From assembly GCF_042747725.1 (NCBI RefSeq), contig NZ_JBHZGO010000034.1:124001-188000 (forward strand): DNA of 64,000 nucleotides. The letters are read 5' to 3'. This DNA is from FACHB-T130 sp042747725. Lineage in GTDB: Bacteria; Cyanobacteriota; Cyanobacteriia; Cyanobacteriales; FACHB-T130. A program made the translations under genes and the position numbers. Every line of letters begins with the position of its first letter. Position 1 is the first letter of the stretch. The notes beneath the pieces were generated by a model. It had not been told where the DNA came from. It was given only the letters and a program-made list of their open reading frames with translations, and searched no databases. Shown piece after piece: positions 1-8,108 of the stretch.

Positions 1-383
1 CAGAATCTAGCACCACCGATGAATATATTGGTTTACCTTTCGGCTTCTTGTTGGCAGGTAGCCCCAGTATGGTCAGCACCCTCTGGAAAGTGGATCAACT
101 CGCCAGCACTTTGTTACTGATCCGGTTCCATGAAAACCTGGAAACTCCGTCAACTATTACTGCTTTCAGCGAGGCACAGCAATGGCTGCGGAATCTGACA
201 TCAGAGAAGCTTGAAGCCGAATTGGAACGCCTCTAACCCCAAATCGATCAAATCTTTGACCAACTACCCCCAAAAGAACGCAGACGTTATATTGATGCTC
301 CTTTGAATAGCCCACTTAGTCGTAAGCCGTTTCCCTTTGCTGAACCTCATTACTGGGCTGGCTTCACCGCGATCGGCGTTTAG
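1..383 (+). pseudogene. C-terminal end of a CHAT-domain (caspase-like) protein, interrupted by an in-frame stop
   Basis: The frame is open from the left edge (frame 3) and reads through a typical CHAT C-terminal region, with a DEYIGLP motif followed by LLAGSPSMVSTLWKVD at bases 18-95. A TAA at 234-236 stops it. The same frame then continues without another stop to a TAG at 381-383 and encodes the usual CHAT ending (FAEPHYWAGFTAIGV). Homology on both sides of the stop in one frame means a single nonsense change has cut about 48 residues from the end. CHAT domains are caspase-like cysteine peptidases, often fused to TPR repeats and used as effectors or regulators. The catalytic His and Cys lie upstream of the window or cannot be assigned here. 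A short C-terminal truncation could leave some activity, and a sequencing error at 234 is possible. Confidence 0.8.
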
Positions 384-760
384 CAATCCTTACAAAACTC
401 GTCCAGATTTTTTCTACTTATGTAAATAACTACCAGTGTTACTGGTACTGCTGGGTACGCAGCGATAGCTATTAGCCAACCTACTGCACCAGCGAAACCT
501 TGATTTAAGGCTTCTTTAAAGGCTTGCGTACAAATATGAGGACGCAATTTCTGGATCGACTTTTCTAACCAGCTAGGCTCATTCGGGTCTTTGTCACCCA
601 GATCGTTCTGTAATTCTCCTGACTCTATTGCTATGGTTTCGGCTGCATATTCTAAATTACCTTCACACTCCTCAAGCACATCTAGAGCTTCCAGGGCTTC
701 TGGGTTATCTGCCAGTTCAGTCCGAAACTTCGCAATTTCTTCGGGTGTAACAATAGTCAT
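380..760 (-). CDS. Small protein with acidic N-terminal half and C-terminal membrane hairpin, unknown function
   Basis: This is a 126-residue product. Residues 1-60 are acidic and helical (EALDVLEECEGNLEYAAETI), and residues about 88-115 are hydrophobic with a small Gly/Ala/Pro-rich hairpin (GFAGAVGWLIAIAAYPAVPV). It ends in a cysteine-containing tail. I do not recognise a named domain. It is convergent with the CHAT remnant and the two stop codons overlap, so the genes were probably inherited as a block. The acidic helical N-terminus resembles the small adaptor-like domains often encoded beside CHAT or STAND proteins in cyanobacteria, but that is inference from context. The reading frame is intact. 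No strong Shine-Dalgarno is visible upstream of the ATG at 760. Confidence 0.65.
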   Translation of the reverse strand: MTIVTPEEIAKFRTELADNPEALEALDVLEECEGNLEYAAETIAIESGELQNDLGDKDPNEPSWLEKSIQKLRPHICTQAFKEALNQGFAGAVGWLIAIAAYPAVPVTLVVIYISRKNLDEFCKDC

Positions 761-899
761 AGGCTTATGCTTGCAATTATGCCATCGGGGAAAGAATCAG
801 GTGGGCACTTACAACTATTCTGCCAGAAGCTATAGGACTTTGTAGATAGCTTAAGCTTCTTGGAGAATGCGATCGCAAGCCACAATATCTTTATGCTTT

Positions 900-1781
900 A
901 TGCAAAAATACTCATTCACCAAACTCTGCGCTTGGTCGCTGTTTATTTTCCTCCTCTGCGTTTTGCCTGCTTATTCCCAAAAAATATCCAGCCCTCAAAC
1001 GCAGCAAAGCTATACTACACCCGAAGTTTTGCAACAACTCGCAAGGGTAAACGTCATTTATTTAGGGGAAACCCACGATAGCCCTGAAGATCACCAAGCT
1101 CAACTGGAGATAATTCAGGAACTCTATCGGCGCAATCGGAAAGTAGCGATCGCTATGGAAATGTTCCAGCGTCCCTATCAAGGCGTACTCGATCGATATC
1201 TGGCGGGAAAGATAACAGAAACTCAGTTAATCGAACAAAGTGAATATGAAAAACGCTGGGGTTTTTCTTGGGAATATTACGCCCCAATTCTGGGTTTTGC
1301 CAAGGAAAAGAAACTGCCTGTCTTAGCTTTGAATACTCCCAGCGAAGTCACCCGCAAAGTTGCCCGAAAAGGATTAGAAAGCCTAACACCAGAGGAACGA
1401 CGCTATATTCCACCAGATGCTGAAATTCGTACCGATAATACTGAATATCGCCAAATGGTACAACAGACTTTTCAACAACATCAAGTAGCGGGTCATAGCA
1501 GTGCCAACTTTGAACGATTTTTCACCGCGCAAGTGCTGTGGGATGAAACAATGGCAGATGCGATCGCGCAGTTTCTAAAAATCCATCCAGATTATCAAGT
1601 CGTCGTGCTGGCTGGACAAGCTCATATAGTCTACGGCTACGGAATTCCCAGTCGTGTTGCTCGACGCTTGGGCAATAAAATAGTCCAACGCTCGATTTTA
1701 TTTAATCCTACTGTAGAAGATCCAGCACCAACTGATAAAGCGATCGCTGATTACTTTTGGATAACATCACCAGACAAGTGA
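900..1781 (+). CDS. ChaN-like / Tiki-superfamily (DUF399) exported haem-binding-type protein
   Basis: About 293 residues from the ATG at 900. A start 11 codons upstream (867) is possible, but the ATG at 900 begins directly with a secretory signal (MQKYSFTKLCAW followed by a long hydrophobic stretch and AYSQ). The mature part has the family hallmark VIYLGETHDSPEDHQ near residues 53-67, then IAMEMFQRPYQ, and ends with VVVLAGQAHIVYGYGIP, the second conserved histidine region of the ChaN/Tiki fold. Family members are periplasmic or lipid-anchored proteins that bind haem (ChaN) or act as metallopeptidases (Tiki). The signal lacks an obvious lipobox. The next gene starts 41 bp downstream on the same strand, so the two are probably co-transcribed. 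The exact activity is unknown. Confidence 0.8.
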   Translation: MQKYSFTKLCAWSLFIFLLCVLPAYSQKISSPQTQQSYTTPEVLQQLARVNVIYLGETHDSPEDHQAQLEIIQELYRRNRKVAIAMEMFQRPYQGVLDRYLAGKITETQLIEQSEYEKRWGFSWEYYAPILGFAKEKKLPVLALNTPSEVTRKVARKGLESLTPEERRYIPPDAEIRTDNTEYRQMVQQTFQQHQVAGHSSANFERFFTAQVLWDETMADAIAQFLKIHPDYQVVVLAGQAHIVYGYGIPSRVARRLGNKIVQRSILFNPTVEDPAPTDKAIADYFWITSPDK

Positions 1782-1822
1782 CTGAGCAATAAGTTATAAA
1801 CGAATAAATTAAAGCTCTCCCT

Positions 1823-2785
1823 ATGGATAGATTCCTAATCACAGCCATTCTAATAGCGATTCCCACATTTATTTACATCCGCATCGTTATTAGCATCGAT
1901 CGGTTTGAAAAAGAACCGACACGCTACCTGATTGCAGCATTTTTGTGGGGGGCGCTGCCAGCAGTGATTGGTGGCATCATTGTGCAATTAATTTTAAACG
2001 TACCCATACAACTAATATTTGGTGCAGAAAGTCTTGGGGGTCAATTTATCACCACTGCTGTCAATGCACCAGTGACCGAAGAAATCCTCAAAGGCACTGC
2101 CGTAGCAATTATTTACCTGTGGTATCGCAGAGAATTTGATGGCTGGGTAGATGGTATCGTCTACGGGGCGATGGCGGGTTTCGGATTTGCCTATGTAGAA
2201 AATATCCTGTACTTGCTGGGCACAAAGACGTGGGAAGAATGGGGACAGCTGCTGCTGCTGCGTGTCATCGTTTTGGGCTTCATGCACGGCTTTTGGACAG
2301 CCCTCACCGGGATAGGTTTTGGTTTGGCACGCCATCGGCATAACCTGCTTACGAAAATATTGTTAATCTCTGGCGGGTTGATTGCGGCGATGAGTGCCCA
2401 TTTAATCCACAATGGCGCACTGATTTTAGCAAAAGCCAGCGGTGGTGCGACCCTAGCGATCGCTTTGTGGAATTACGGGTTTCTGGCAGCCTTAATGATT
2501 GTTTTAGGGTTTGTTGCTGCCGAGAGCGATCGCAAAATGCTCAAAACTTACCTCAGCGACGAAGTGCCAACTGTAATTTCAGATGCTGACTACGAGGCAC
2601 TGTGTAACCGGCTCTCCAACACCCTAGCGCGGTTGCGGGTAGCACCCAAACAAAAACGCGCTTTCATTCAAACCGCAGCCGAGTTGGCTCAAAAGAAATT
2701 TCAGTTATTTAAAATGGGCGAAGAAAACGGTAACAGTACCGAAATCGCCCTACTCCGCAAACAATTAAAGCAATTAAGAAATTAA
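1823..2785 (+). CDS. PrsW-family intramembrane metalloprotease
   Basis: A 320-residue polytopic membrane protein. The PrsW/CAAX-like motifs are visible: the EE of TEEILKG near residue 85, the F(A)YVENILYL segment near 120-128, the HGFWTALTG motif near 155 and SAHLIHNGAL near 192-201. These match the Glu-Glu and His motifs expected to bind zinc within the membrane. Members cleave membrane-bound substrates such as anti-sigma factors (B. subtilis PrsW on RsiW). A soluble tail of about 80 residues follows the last membrane segment and may be a cytosolic regulatory region. It lies 41 bp after the ChaN-like gene in a likely two-gene operon. No sigma or anti-sigma pair is next to it, so the substrate is unknown. 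Confidence 0.85.
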   Translation: MDRFLITAILIAIPTFIYIRIVISIDRFEKEPTRYLIAAFLWGALPAVIGGIIVQLILNVPIQLIFGAESLGGQFITTAVNAPVTEEILKGTAVAIIYLWYRREFDGWVDGIVYGAMAGFGFAYVENILYLLGTKTWEEWGQLLLLRVIVLGFMHGFWTALTGIGFGLARHRHNLLTKILLISGGLIAAMSAHLIHNGALILAKASGGATLAIALWNYGFLAALMIVLGFVAAESDRKMLKTYLSDEVPTVISDADYEALCNRLSNTLARLRVAPKQKRAFIQTAAELAQKKFQLFKMGEENGNSTEIALLRKQLKQLRN

Positions 2786-2786
2786 C

Positions 2787-2840
2787 GCCATCTGCAACTT
2801 TTTCTTAGCCCCCAATTTATCAGGAATTGGGAGCTAAGAA
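2787..2840. repeat. Hairpin of a dispersed repeat family after the PrsW gene
   Basis: The stretch begins ACGCCATCTGCAACTTTTTC and then forms the hairpin CTTAGC-CCCAATT / AATTGGG-GCTAAG. The same blocks (TGCAACTTT next to a C-rich arm and GGGGGCTAAGAAA) recur at 7936-8012 and 29941-30232, so this is a member of a dispersed palindromic family. It may also act as a transcription end for the PrsW gene, though no long T run follows. Confidence 0.6.
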
Positions 2841-2845
2841 ATGTC

Positions 2846-2941
2846 CTAGATATCAATCAACGCTGCATTAGCAAGAACGGTCTCCAGCCACTTATGTGTA
2901 GCAGGCATTTCTACACTTGGCATTGTTAATTTGCTTTGCAT
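2846..2941 (-). CDS. Possible 31-residue small protein at the end of the nblA-like cluster
   Basis: An ATG at 2941 opens 31 codons to a TAG at 2846-2848 (product begins MQSKLTMPSVEMPATHKWLE). It starts 15 bp after the stop of the upstream 82-residue gene on the same strand. Composition is protein-like and codon use is ordinary, but there is no convincing ribosome site and I recognise no family. The alternative is a chance ORF in the trailer of the operon. Confidence 0.3.
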   Translation of the reverse strand: MQSKLTMPSVEMPATHKWLETVLANAALIDI

Positions 2942-2956
2942 AATGGTTAGGTTTTA

Positions 2957-3205
2957 TCAGCTTTGCTCTGAATTTATACAAGAAAATTCCTGTGCCTTTG
3001 CACTGGGAACCAAAGTCCAGCCTGTCCGGATTAGCTTTTGGTAAGTTGCCCAACCCTTAGAAATTCCTGGTTCGCGGTAGTCGGGTACAGCGTATTGCGG
3101 AAAGGCTGTGTAAGGTCGCCAGGGTTCATTCGGTTGGTTTTGCAAATACAAAATCTTCTCATCATCCGTCGCAGACTTAGGCAACCAAGACATTTGTTTA
3201 GGCAT
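2957..3205 (-). CDS. Conserved-looking 82-residue hypothetical protein
   Basis: The product (MPKQMSWLPKSATDDEKILY...) is rich in Pro, Trp and Tyr, with a segment NEPWRPYTAFPQYAVPDYRE. No membrane segment, signal or known domain can be named. Translation is well supported: AAAGGAG lies about 6 bases upstream of the ATG at 3205. It follows the nblA-like sequence by 15 bp on the same strand, so it is probably transcribed with it. That position suggests, but does not show, a link with phycobilisome turnover or nutrient stress. Confidence 0.65.
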   Translation of the reverse strand: MPKQMSWLPKSATDDEKILYLQNQPNEPWRPYTAFPQYAVPDYREPGISKGWATYQKLIRTGWTLVPSAKAQEFSCINSEQS

Positions 3206-3220
3206 CAGAAAACTCCTTTC

Positions 3221-3426
3221 TCAAAACAAAGGGGATGAACCCTTGAGCAGATTTTCTTGGAGTAAATGCTTGCAGTAAGCTTCCCTTAACAATAGCTGTC
3301 TATACAGCTCAACCAAGAGTTGCTGAGACGGCTCAAGGTCGATCGGCTTGATTTGATCCTGAAAAGCTCTTAAGATGAACTGCTGCTCCAAGGAAAGTTA
3401 GATTTGTTGATCGTTTACAATAACAT
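3221..3426 (-). pseudogene. nblA: NblA-like phycobilisome degradation protein with damaged start region
   Basis: Reading leftward from 3397, the frame encodes LSLEQQFILRAFQDQIKPID and continues for 58 residues to a TGA at 3221-3223, including LVELYRQLLLREAYCKHLLQ. This matches NblA, the small two-helix adaptor that targets phycobilisomes for proteolysis in nutrient starvation. NblA proteins normally read IELSLEQQF. Here the Glu position is a TAA (3398-3400), preceded in frame by NDQQI. The nearest ATG (3424-3426, with AAAGG upstream) is in another frame and meets a stop after three codons. So two lesions separate the body from a normal start. A TTG at 3389-3391 could give a 56-residue product, but it has no ribosome site. 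Either a recent pseudogene or a shortened protein from a weak start. Confidence 0.75.
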
Positions 3427-4295
3427 ACCTTTAAAGAACTCACAAAATTCTTGCACCAATCAATCTTTGGCGATTTATTTATAAAAATTATCACTTGTTT
3501 CTTGACAAATTATGCAAAATGAATATAGAAATCGGTTATTCAGCCTAGTTGTATATAGTGCAAATTGTGGAATAAGTTGTCTAGTAGCATTCATTCTTAA
3601 CTCGACATCAAAGCGATCGCTTTGACGCCGAACCGATTGAGAGGAATTCTTCGCCCCTCTCACCCAATACCTTTGACCTATCGCTATAATTACTTTTGCT
3701 CAAAGGTCGTTGCCAGTCGCTTTTTTTGGTGAAACATTATTTAGGTAGAGCAGTTGAGTCTCATCCAATCGGGTGAGTTACCTTTCACTTGGTAGCACCA
3801 GCGAATTGGAGCGACTTCCCTACTCGGAGGAAATATACAACAAGTAAGATGTATTCAATAAAACCCAAAGCCTAAGATCGGGATGAAATAATCAAATAAT
3901 CCTGCATATTTATTGCGGAATTCGGAAAAGCTAGAATGTGCAGCTCTACTGAAGCTATACAGTATCTAATGAATCTAGGCACAAAACCAAGCTTACCGAA
4001 GGAGACGAAGTTACCGATTTAAGCTAGTTTGACGTGGTCTGTCCTTGTTTGACGCCAGGAATAGAGCATATCAACGTAGCTGGTATCTTGTGTGTATGCG
4101 ATCGCCATTGCGTAGTCTATACCGCTATAGGCGGCTTCTCGCTGGCAGTTGGCTCGAAGAAGCAGGAAAATGGGGATCGTAAACAGCTTCTTAAAGCTCT
4201 TCTATCAAGAAAACTTGTGAGCGATCGCATTCGTACTGAACAAGAAGCTAATCAGTTGGCTAATCGTAGCACTGTACTTGGCAACGCGGCTAGTT
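3427..4295. other. Long spacer without a supported gene
   Basis: About 870 bp between the nblA-like sequence and HK1. It is AT-rich near 3430-3560, holds one HIP1 site near 3620, a small hairpin (CTCATCC/GGGTGAG near 3760) and a second block near 4090-4230 with repeat-like text (CCGCTATAGGCGG). Short ORFs here have no recognisable product. It should contain promoters for both flanking units, which I could not place. Confidence 0.5.
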
Positions 4296-7200
4296 ATGAT
4301 GAGCAGATTCAAGCGCAGAATGTCTAGAGAGTTTGAAATACGACTTAAAGCACAAACTCCAAAGCTTCTCAAAGCCAAAGAAGCGTTGCAAGCTGCATTA
4401 ACCCAGTGCCAGCAAACAGAGGCGGCGTTGCACGAAGCTCATGAAGAGTTAGAAAAGCGGGTAAAAGACCGGACTGCGGAACTGGCGCAAGCCAACGAAC
4501 AATTGCAACGTGAAATCAATCAGCGCCAACAAACGGAGGCAGTGCTGCGCCAAAACGAACAGATGTATCGCCGCATTGTGGATGCTACGGGTGAAGGCAT
4601 TTGGATAATCGACGCTGAGGGAAAAACGACATACGTCAACCAGCGAACCGCCGAAATCCTCGGCTATCCGACTGAGGAAATTCTCGGTCGTTCTGCATTT
4701 GATTTCCTCTTTGAGGAAGACTTAGCTGAAGCACAGTCTTATTACCAGCGGATGCAGCAGGGGACCCAAGAACAGCATGACTGGCGTTGGCGTTGCAAAA
4801 ACGATCGAGAACTGTGGGTATTCGCTAGAAACAATCCAATTCTCGACGAAGAAGGTCAATTTCAGGGATTAATCAGCATATTCACGGATATAACCAACCG
4901 CAGGCAAGCGCAAGAGGCACACATAAAAAGCGAAAGGTTATTCCAGGCTACATTCAACCAAGCTGCTGTCGGCATCGCTCACGTCAGCATCGACGGACAG
5001 TGGTTACTGGTTAACCAAAAACTCTGCGAGATTGTGGGTTATACGCCAGAGGAACTGCGAGAGCGGACTTTTCAGGATATAACCCACCCCGACGATTTGA
5101 ATGCGGATCTTGAACACGTCCGCCAAATGTTGGCGTCAGAGATTCAGACCTACTCAATAGAGAAGCGCTACATCCGCAAAGATGGTTCTCAAGTTTGGAT
5201 TAATTTGACTGTATCGCTGGTACGAGAACCAACGGGTGAGCCGAAGTATTTCATTTCGGTGCTTGAAAACATTGATGAACGCAAGCAAGCTGAAGAGGCA
5301 TTAGAACAATCGTTGAAGGAATTATCAGACATCAAGTTTGCTTTAGATAAAGCTGCGATCGCAGTGGCAACTGACGAGAAAGGAATTATTAACTATGTTA
5401 ATGATAAATTCTGTCAGATTTCTAAATACGCCAGGGAAGAATTGATAGGTAAAACTCATCGCTTGATCAATTCTGGATTTCATTCAAAAGAATTCTTCCA
5501 AAACCTTTGGACAACTATTTCTAGCGGAAAAGTTTGGCAAGGTGAAATTAAAAATAGAGCGAAAGATGGCACTGGTTACTGGGTCGATACCACCATTGTG
5601 CCATTTATAAACGACCAAGGAAAACCCTTCCAATATTTAGCAATTCGATTCGATATCACGAAACGCAAGCAAGCAGAAGAGGCACTGCGACAAAGTGAGG
5701 AGCGATTGAGACTAGCCCTGGAAGCTGCACAAATGGGCATTTGGGACTGGAACATCCTCACGAATCAAATGACCTGGACTGACAACAATGAAAAGCTATT
5801 TGGTCTAGCTCCAGGTAGCTTTGAGAAAACCTATGACGCCTTTCTCGGATACATTCATCCAGAAAACCGCCAATCCGTACAGCAAGCAGCGATTCGTGCC
5901 TTGGAAGAAAACCGGGGTTACGAACAGGAATTTCGCATTGTCTGCCCTGATGGCAGCATTCGTTGGATGATGACAAAAAGCCAGTTGCTGTGCGACGAAA
6001 CGGGTAGAGCGGTGCGGATGATTGGAACTACGCTGGATATTACCAAACAGAAGCTAGCACAATTCGCCTTAACGCAACAGACTGAGCGACAGCGGTTGGT
6101 GGCAGCGATCGCTCAACACATTCGCCAATCTCTAGACTTAGACGAGATTCTGAATACGACCGTCACTGAAGTCCGGGAATTTCTCCAGATTGACCGGGTC
6201 ATCATTTACCGTTTCGAGCCAGACTTGAGTGGAGTCGTGATGATGGAATCGGTCGGTTCTGGTTGGATGTCTCTCCAGGGAAGACTCATCTCTACCCCAT
6301 TGGGGGAAACCTATGTCCAGCGCTACCAAAAAGGGCAAATCGCAGCTATAGAAGATATTTATACAGCAGATATAGATCGGACTTATCTTGACCTCATGGC
6401 TGAGATTCAAGTTAGGGCTAATTTGGTAGTCCCGATTTTGCAAAGAGGCAGGGAGGAAGTCTTCACAGTCGGGCAAAATACGGGAGCGAATGCCGTACTT
6501 TGCACCGCCACCCCCACGCCGGTATTGTGGGGGTTGCTGTGTGCCCATCATTGTTCGGAAACCCGACAGTGGCAGCAATTAGAAATTGACTTGCTCACTT
6601 CATTGGCGAATCAGTTAGCGATCGCCATTGAGCAATCGGCACTGTTTAAGCAGGTGCAACAGATGAACTCCAGTCTGGAACGCCAAGTACAACAACGAAC
6701 CACCCAACTGCAAAAAGCGCTTGGCTTTGATGCGGTACTGAAACGCATCACAGACAAAGTCCGCGATAGTTTGGACGAAAGCCAAATTTTGCAAGCAGCG
6801 GTTCGGGAGTTAGGGCTATCTCTCAACATGAGCAGCTGCCATGCTTCGCTCTACAACCTAGAACAAGAAACTGCTACCATTTGCTACGAGTATGTCGCCT
6901 CAATGCCTTCCTCGAAGGGTCGCGTATTGCAAATGACTTCTTTCCCAGAGATTTACCAACCCCTCCGGCAAGGAAAACATTTTCAATTGTGTTCCTTCGC
7001 TGCCAACTCGATCCACGGTCAGGCGGCTATGTTAGCTTGTCCGATGTTCGACGATCAAGGAGTCCTGGGGGATTTGTGGTTATTCCATCGTCCAGACTAT
7101 ACCTTCAAAAAACTAGAGATCCGGCTAGTCAAGCAGGTCGCAACTCAATGCGCGATCGCCATTCGTCAAGCCCGACTTTATCAAGCATCGCTTGCCCAAG

Positions 7201-7919
7201 TGCAGGAACTGGAAAAACTCAATCAACTCAAAGATGACTTCCTCAGCACCGTTTCCCACGAATTGCGGACTCCCATCGCCAATATGAAAATGGCGATCCA
7301 AATGCTCAAAGTTTCTCCGACAGGCGATCGCACTCAGCGCTATCTACAAATATTGCAAGCAGAGTGCAACCGAGAAACTGAGCTAATCAATGACCTTCTA
7401 GACTTGCAACGGCTAGCAGCTGCGTCTTATCCCAGCTTTCTTGCCACGGCAATCGACCTACCAGAGTGGTTGCCTAATATTGTTGAGTCATTTCGCTCCC
7501 GCATCCAGGAACGCGAACAAATCTTACAGGTTGATATTCCCTCGGACTTGCCCAGCCTGGTCTCTGAATTAGCCAGTCTGGAGCGTATCTTGACAGAATT
7601 GCTCAATAATGCCTGCAAGTATACCCCACCGGGAGAACGCATTACGGTGACAGTTCGTGCTTCTTCGGCAATGATGCAAATCAAGGTGAGCAATTTTGGT
7701 GTAGAGATTCCGCCTGATGAGCTACCCCGCATTTTTGACAAGTTCTACCGCATTCCCCGTGCCGATCGCTGGAAGCAGGGCGGAACTGGTTTAGGATTAG
7801 CGCTGGTGCAGAAACTCACCCAACATTTAGGCGGCATTCTTCGAGTCAGGAGTGCTTCTGATGAGACAACGTTTACTCTGGAGTTACCTCTGACACATCC
7901 AATGTCTGGTGATGAGTAA
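4296..7919 (+). CDS. Multi-sensor histidine kinase HK1 (coiled coil - 4 PAS - GAF - GAF - HisKA - HATPase)
   Basis: About 1207 residues from the ATG at 4296. A TTG at 4278 and an ATG at 4320 are alternative starts. Order: coiled coil (20-85), four PAS/PAC units (about 85-205, 210-335, 340-465, 470-585), GAF1 (about 604-785), coiled coil, GAF2 (about 830-960), HisKA with SHELRTPIANMK (His near 986), and a HATPase with LLNNACKYTPP (near 1102) and GGTGLGLALV (near 1162). No membrane segment is seen, so it is a cytosolic sensor. GAF1 resembles cyanobacteriochrome GAFs (IQVRANLVVPIL), but the bilin Cys-His position reads Tyr-Leu and the DXCF position reads TPLG, so it should not bind bilin. GAF1 also has an extra ~24 residues that look repeat-derived. 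The region from 6640 to the end closely resembles HK2. No response regulator is adjacent. Confidence 0.9.
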   Translation: MMSRFKRRMSREFEIRLKAQTPKLLKAKEALQAALTQCQQTEAALHEAHEELEKRVKDRTAELAQANEQLQREINQRQQTEAVLRQNEQMYRRIVDATGEGIWIIDAEGKTTYVNQRTAEILGYPTEEILGRSAFDFLFEEDLAEAQSYYQRMQQGTQEQHDWRWRCKNDRELWVFARNNPILDEEGQFQGLISIFTDITNRRQAQEAHIKSERLFQATFNQAAVGIAHVSIDGQWLLVNQKLCEIVGYTPEELRERTFQDITHPDDLNADLEHVRQMLASEIQTYSIEKRYIRKDGSQVWINLTVSLVREPTGEPKYFISVLENIDERKQAEEALEQSLKELSDIKFALDKAAIAVATDEKGIINYVNDKFCQISKYAREELIGKTHRLINSGFHSKEFFQNLWTTISSGKVWQGEIKNRAKDGTGYWVDTTIVPFINDQGKPFQYLAIRFDITKRKQAEEALRQSEERLRLALEAAQMGIWDWNILTNQMTWTDNNEKLFGLAPGSFEKTYDAFLGYIHPENRQSVQQAAIRALEENRGYEQEFRIVCPDGSIRWMMTKSQLLCDETGRAVRMIGTTLDITKQKLAQFALTQQTERQRLVAAIAQHIRQSLDLDEILNTTVTEVREFLQIDRVIIYRFEPDLSGVVMMESVGSGWMSLQGRLISTPLGETYVQRYQKGQIAAIEDIYTADIDRTYLDLMAEIQVRANLVVPILQRGREEVFTVGQNTGANAVLCTATPTPVLWGLLCAHHCSETRQWQQLEIDLLTSLANQLAIAIEQSALFKQVQQMNSSLERQVQQRTTQLQKALGFDAVLKRITDKVRDSLDESQILQAAVRELGLSLNMSSCHASLYNLEQETATICYEYVASMPSSKGRVLQMTSFPEIYQPLRQGKHFQLCSFAANSIHGQAAMLACPMFDDQGVLGDLWLFHRPDYTFKKLEIRLVKQVATQCAIAIRQARLYQASLAQVQELEKLNQLKDDFLSTVSHELRTPIANMKMAIQMLKVSPTGDRTQRYLQILQAECNRETELINDLLDLQRLAAASYPSFLATAIDLPEWLPNIVESFRSRIQEREQILQVDIPSDLPSLVSELASLERILTELLNNACKYTPPGERITVTVRASSAMMQIKVSNFGVEIPPDELPRIFDKFYRIPRADRWKQGGTGLGLALVQKLTQHLGGILRVRSASDETTFTLELPLTHPMSGDE
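6442..6523. repeat. Repeat-like in-frame insertion within GAF1 of HK1
   Basis: Compared with HK2, where PILQGEKLWGLL is continuous, HK1 has an extra ~24 residues between PILQ and LWGLL (beginning RGREEVFTVG, ending TPTPV). The DNA is rich in GGGCGAA/GGGAGCGAATGCC and C-runs, unlike the flanks, and keeps the frame. It lies just before the last strands of the GAF domain, where a loop insertion may be tolerated. Confidence 0.55.
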
Positions 7920-7935
7920 TGGGATACCAAGCACC

Positions 7936-8012
7936 AATTAACGCGGTGTGCAACTTTCTGTATTTCTCCCCCTTGTCAAGGGGGCTAAGAAAAGTCGCAC
8001 ATCGCGTCAATT
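7936..8012. repeat. 77-bp palindromic repeat (TGCAACTTT / GGGGGCTAAG family)
   Basis: The ends are inverted: AATTAACGCGGTGTGCAACT on the left, and on the right a sequence whose complement is AATTGACGCGATGTGCGACT. The middle holds CCCCCTTG/CAAGGGGG. The same family appears at 2787-2840 and 29941-30232. It lies just after HK1 and may also end transcription. Confidence 0.75.
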
Positions 8013-8108
8013 AGCAATTATAGGACTTACGTTTACGCAGAGATACCCCTAAATCCCCCGATAAATTGGGGGAATTTTCCGGTTAGGGAGGATCTAGGTT
8101 TCAAGCTT

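Noticed and set aside
3475..3663. Minus-strand ORF of 62 codons upstream of nblA
   Set aside because: No family resemblance and no ribosome site; the region is more likely promoter or leader.
3700..3850. Structured RNA upstream of HK1
   Set aside because: A single small hairpin (CTCATCC/GGGTGAG) is visible, with no match to a known RNA family and no terminator.
4034..4327. Plus-strand ORF of 97 codons overlapping the start of HK1
   Set aside because: It overlaps the kinase start in another frame, and its sequence is repeat-like with no recognisable domain.
6600..7240. HK1 GAF2 and HK2 GAF2/GAF3 as bilin-binding domains
   Set aside because: Their sequences lack a Cys-His before the conserved strand and the DXCF motif; only HK2 GAF1 has both.
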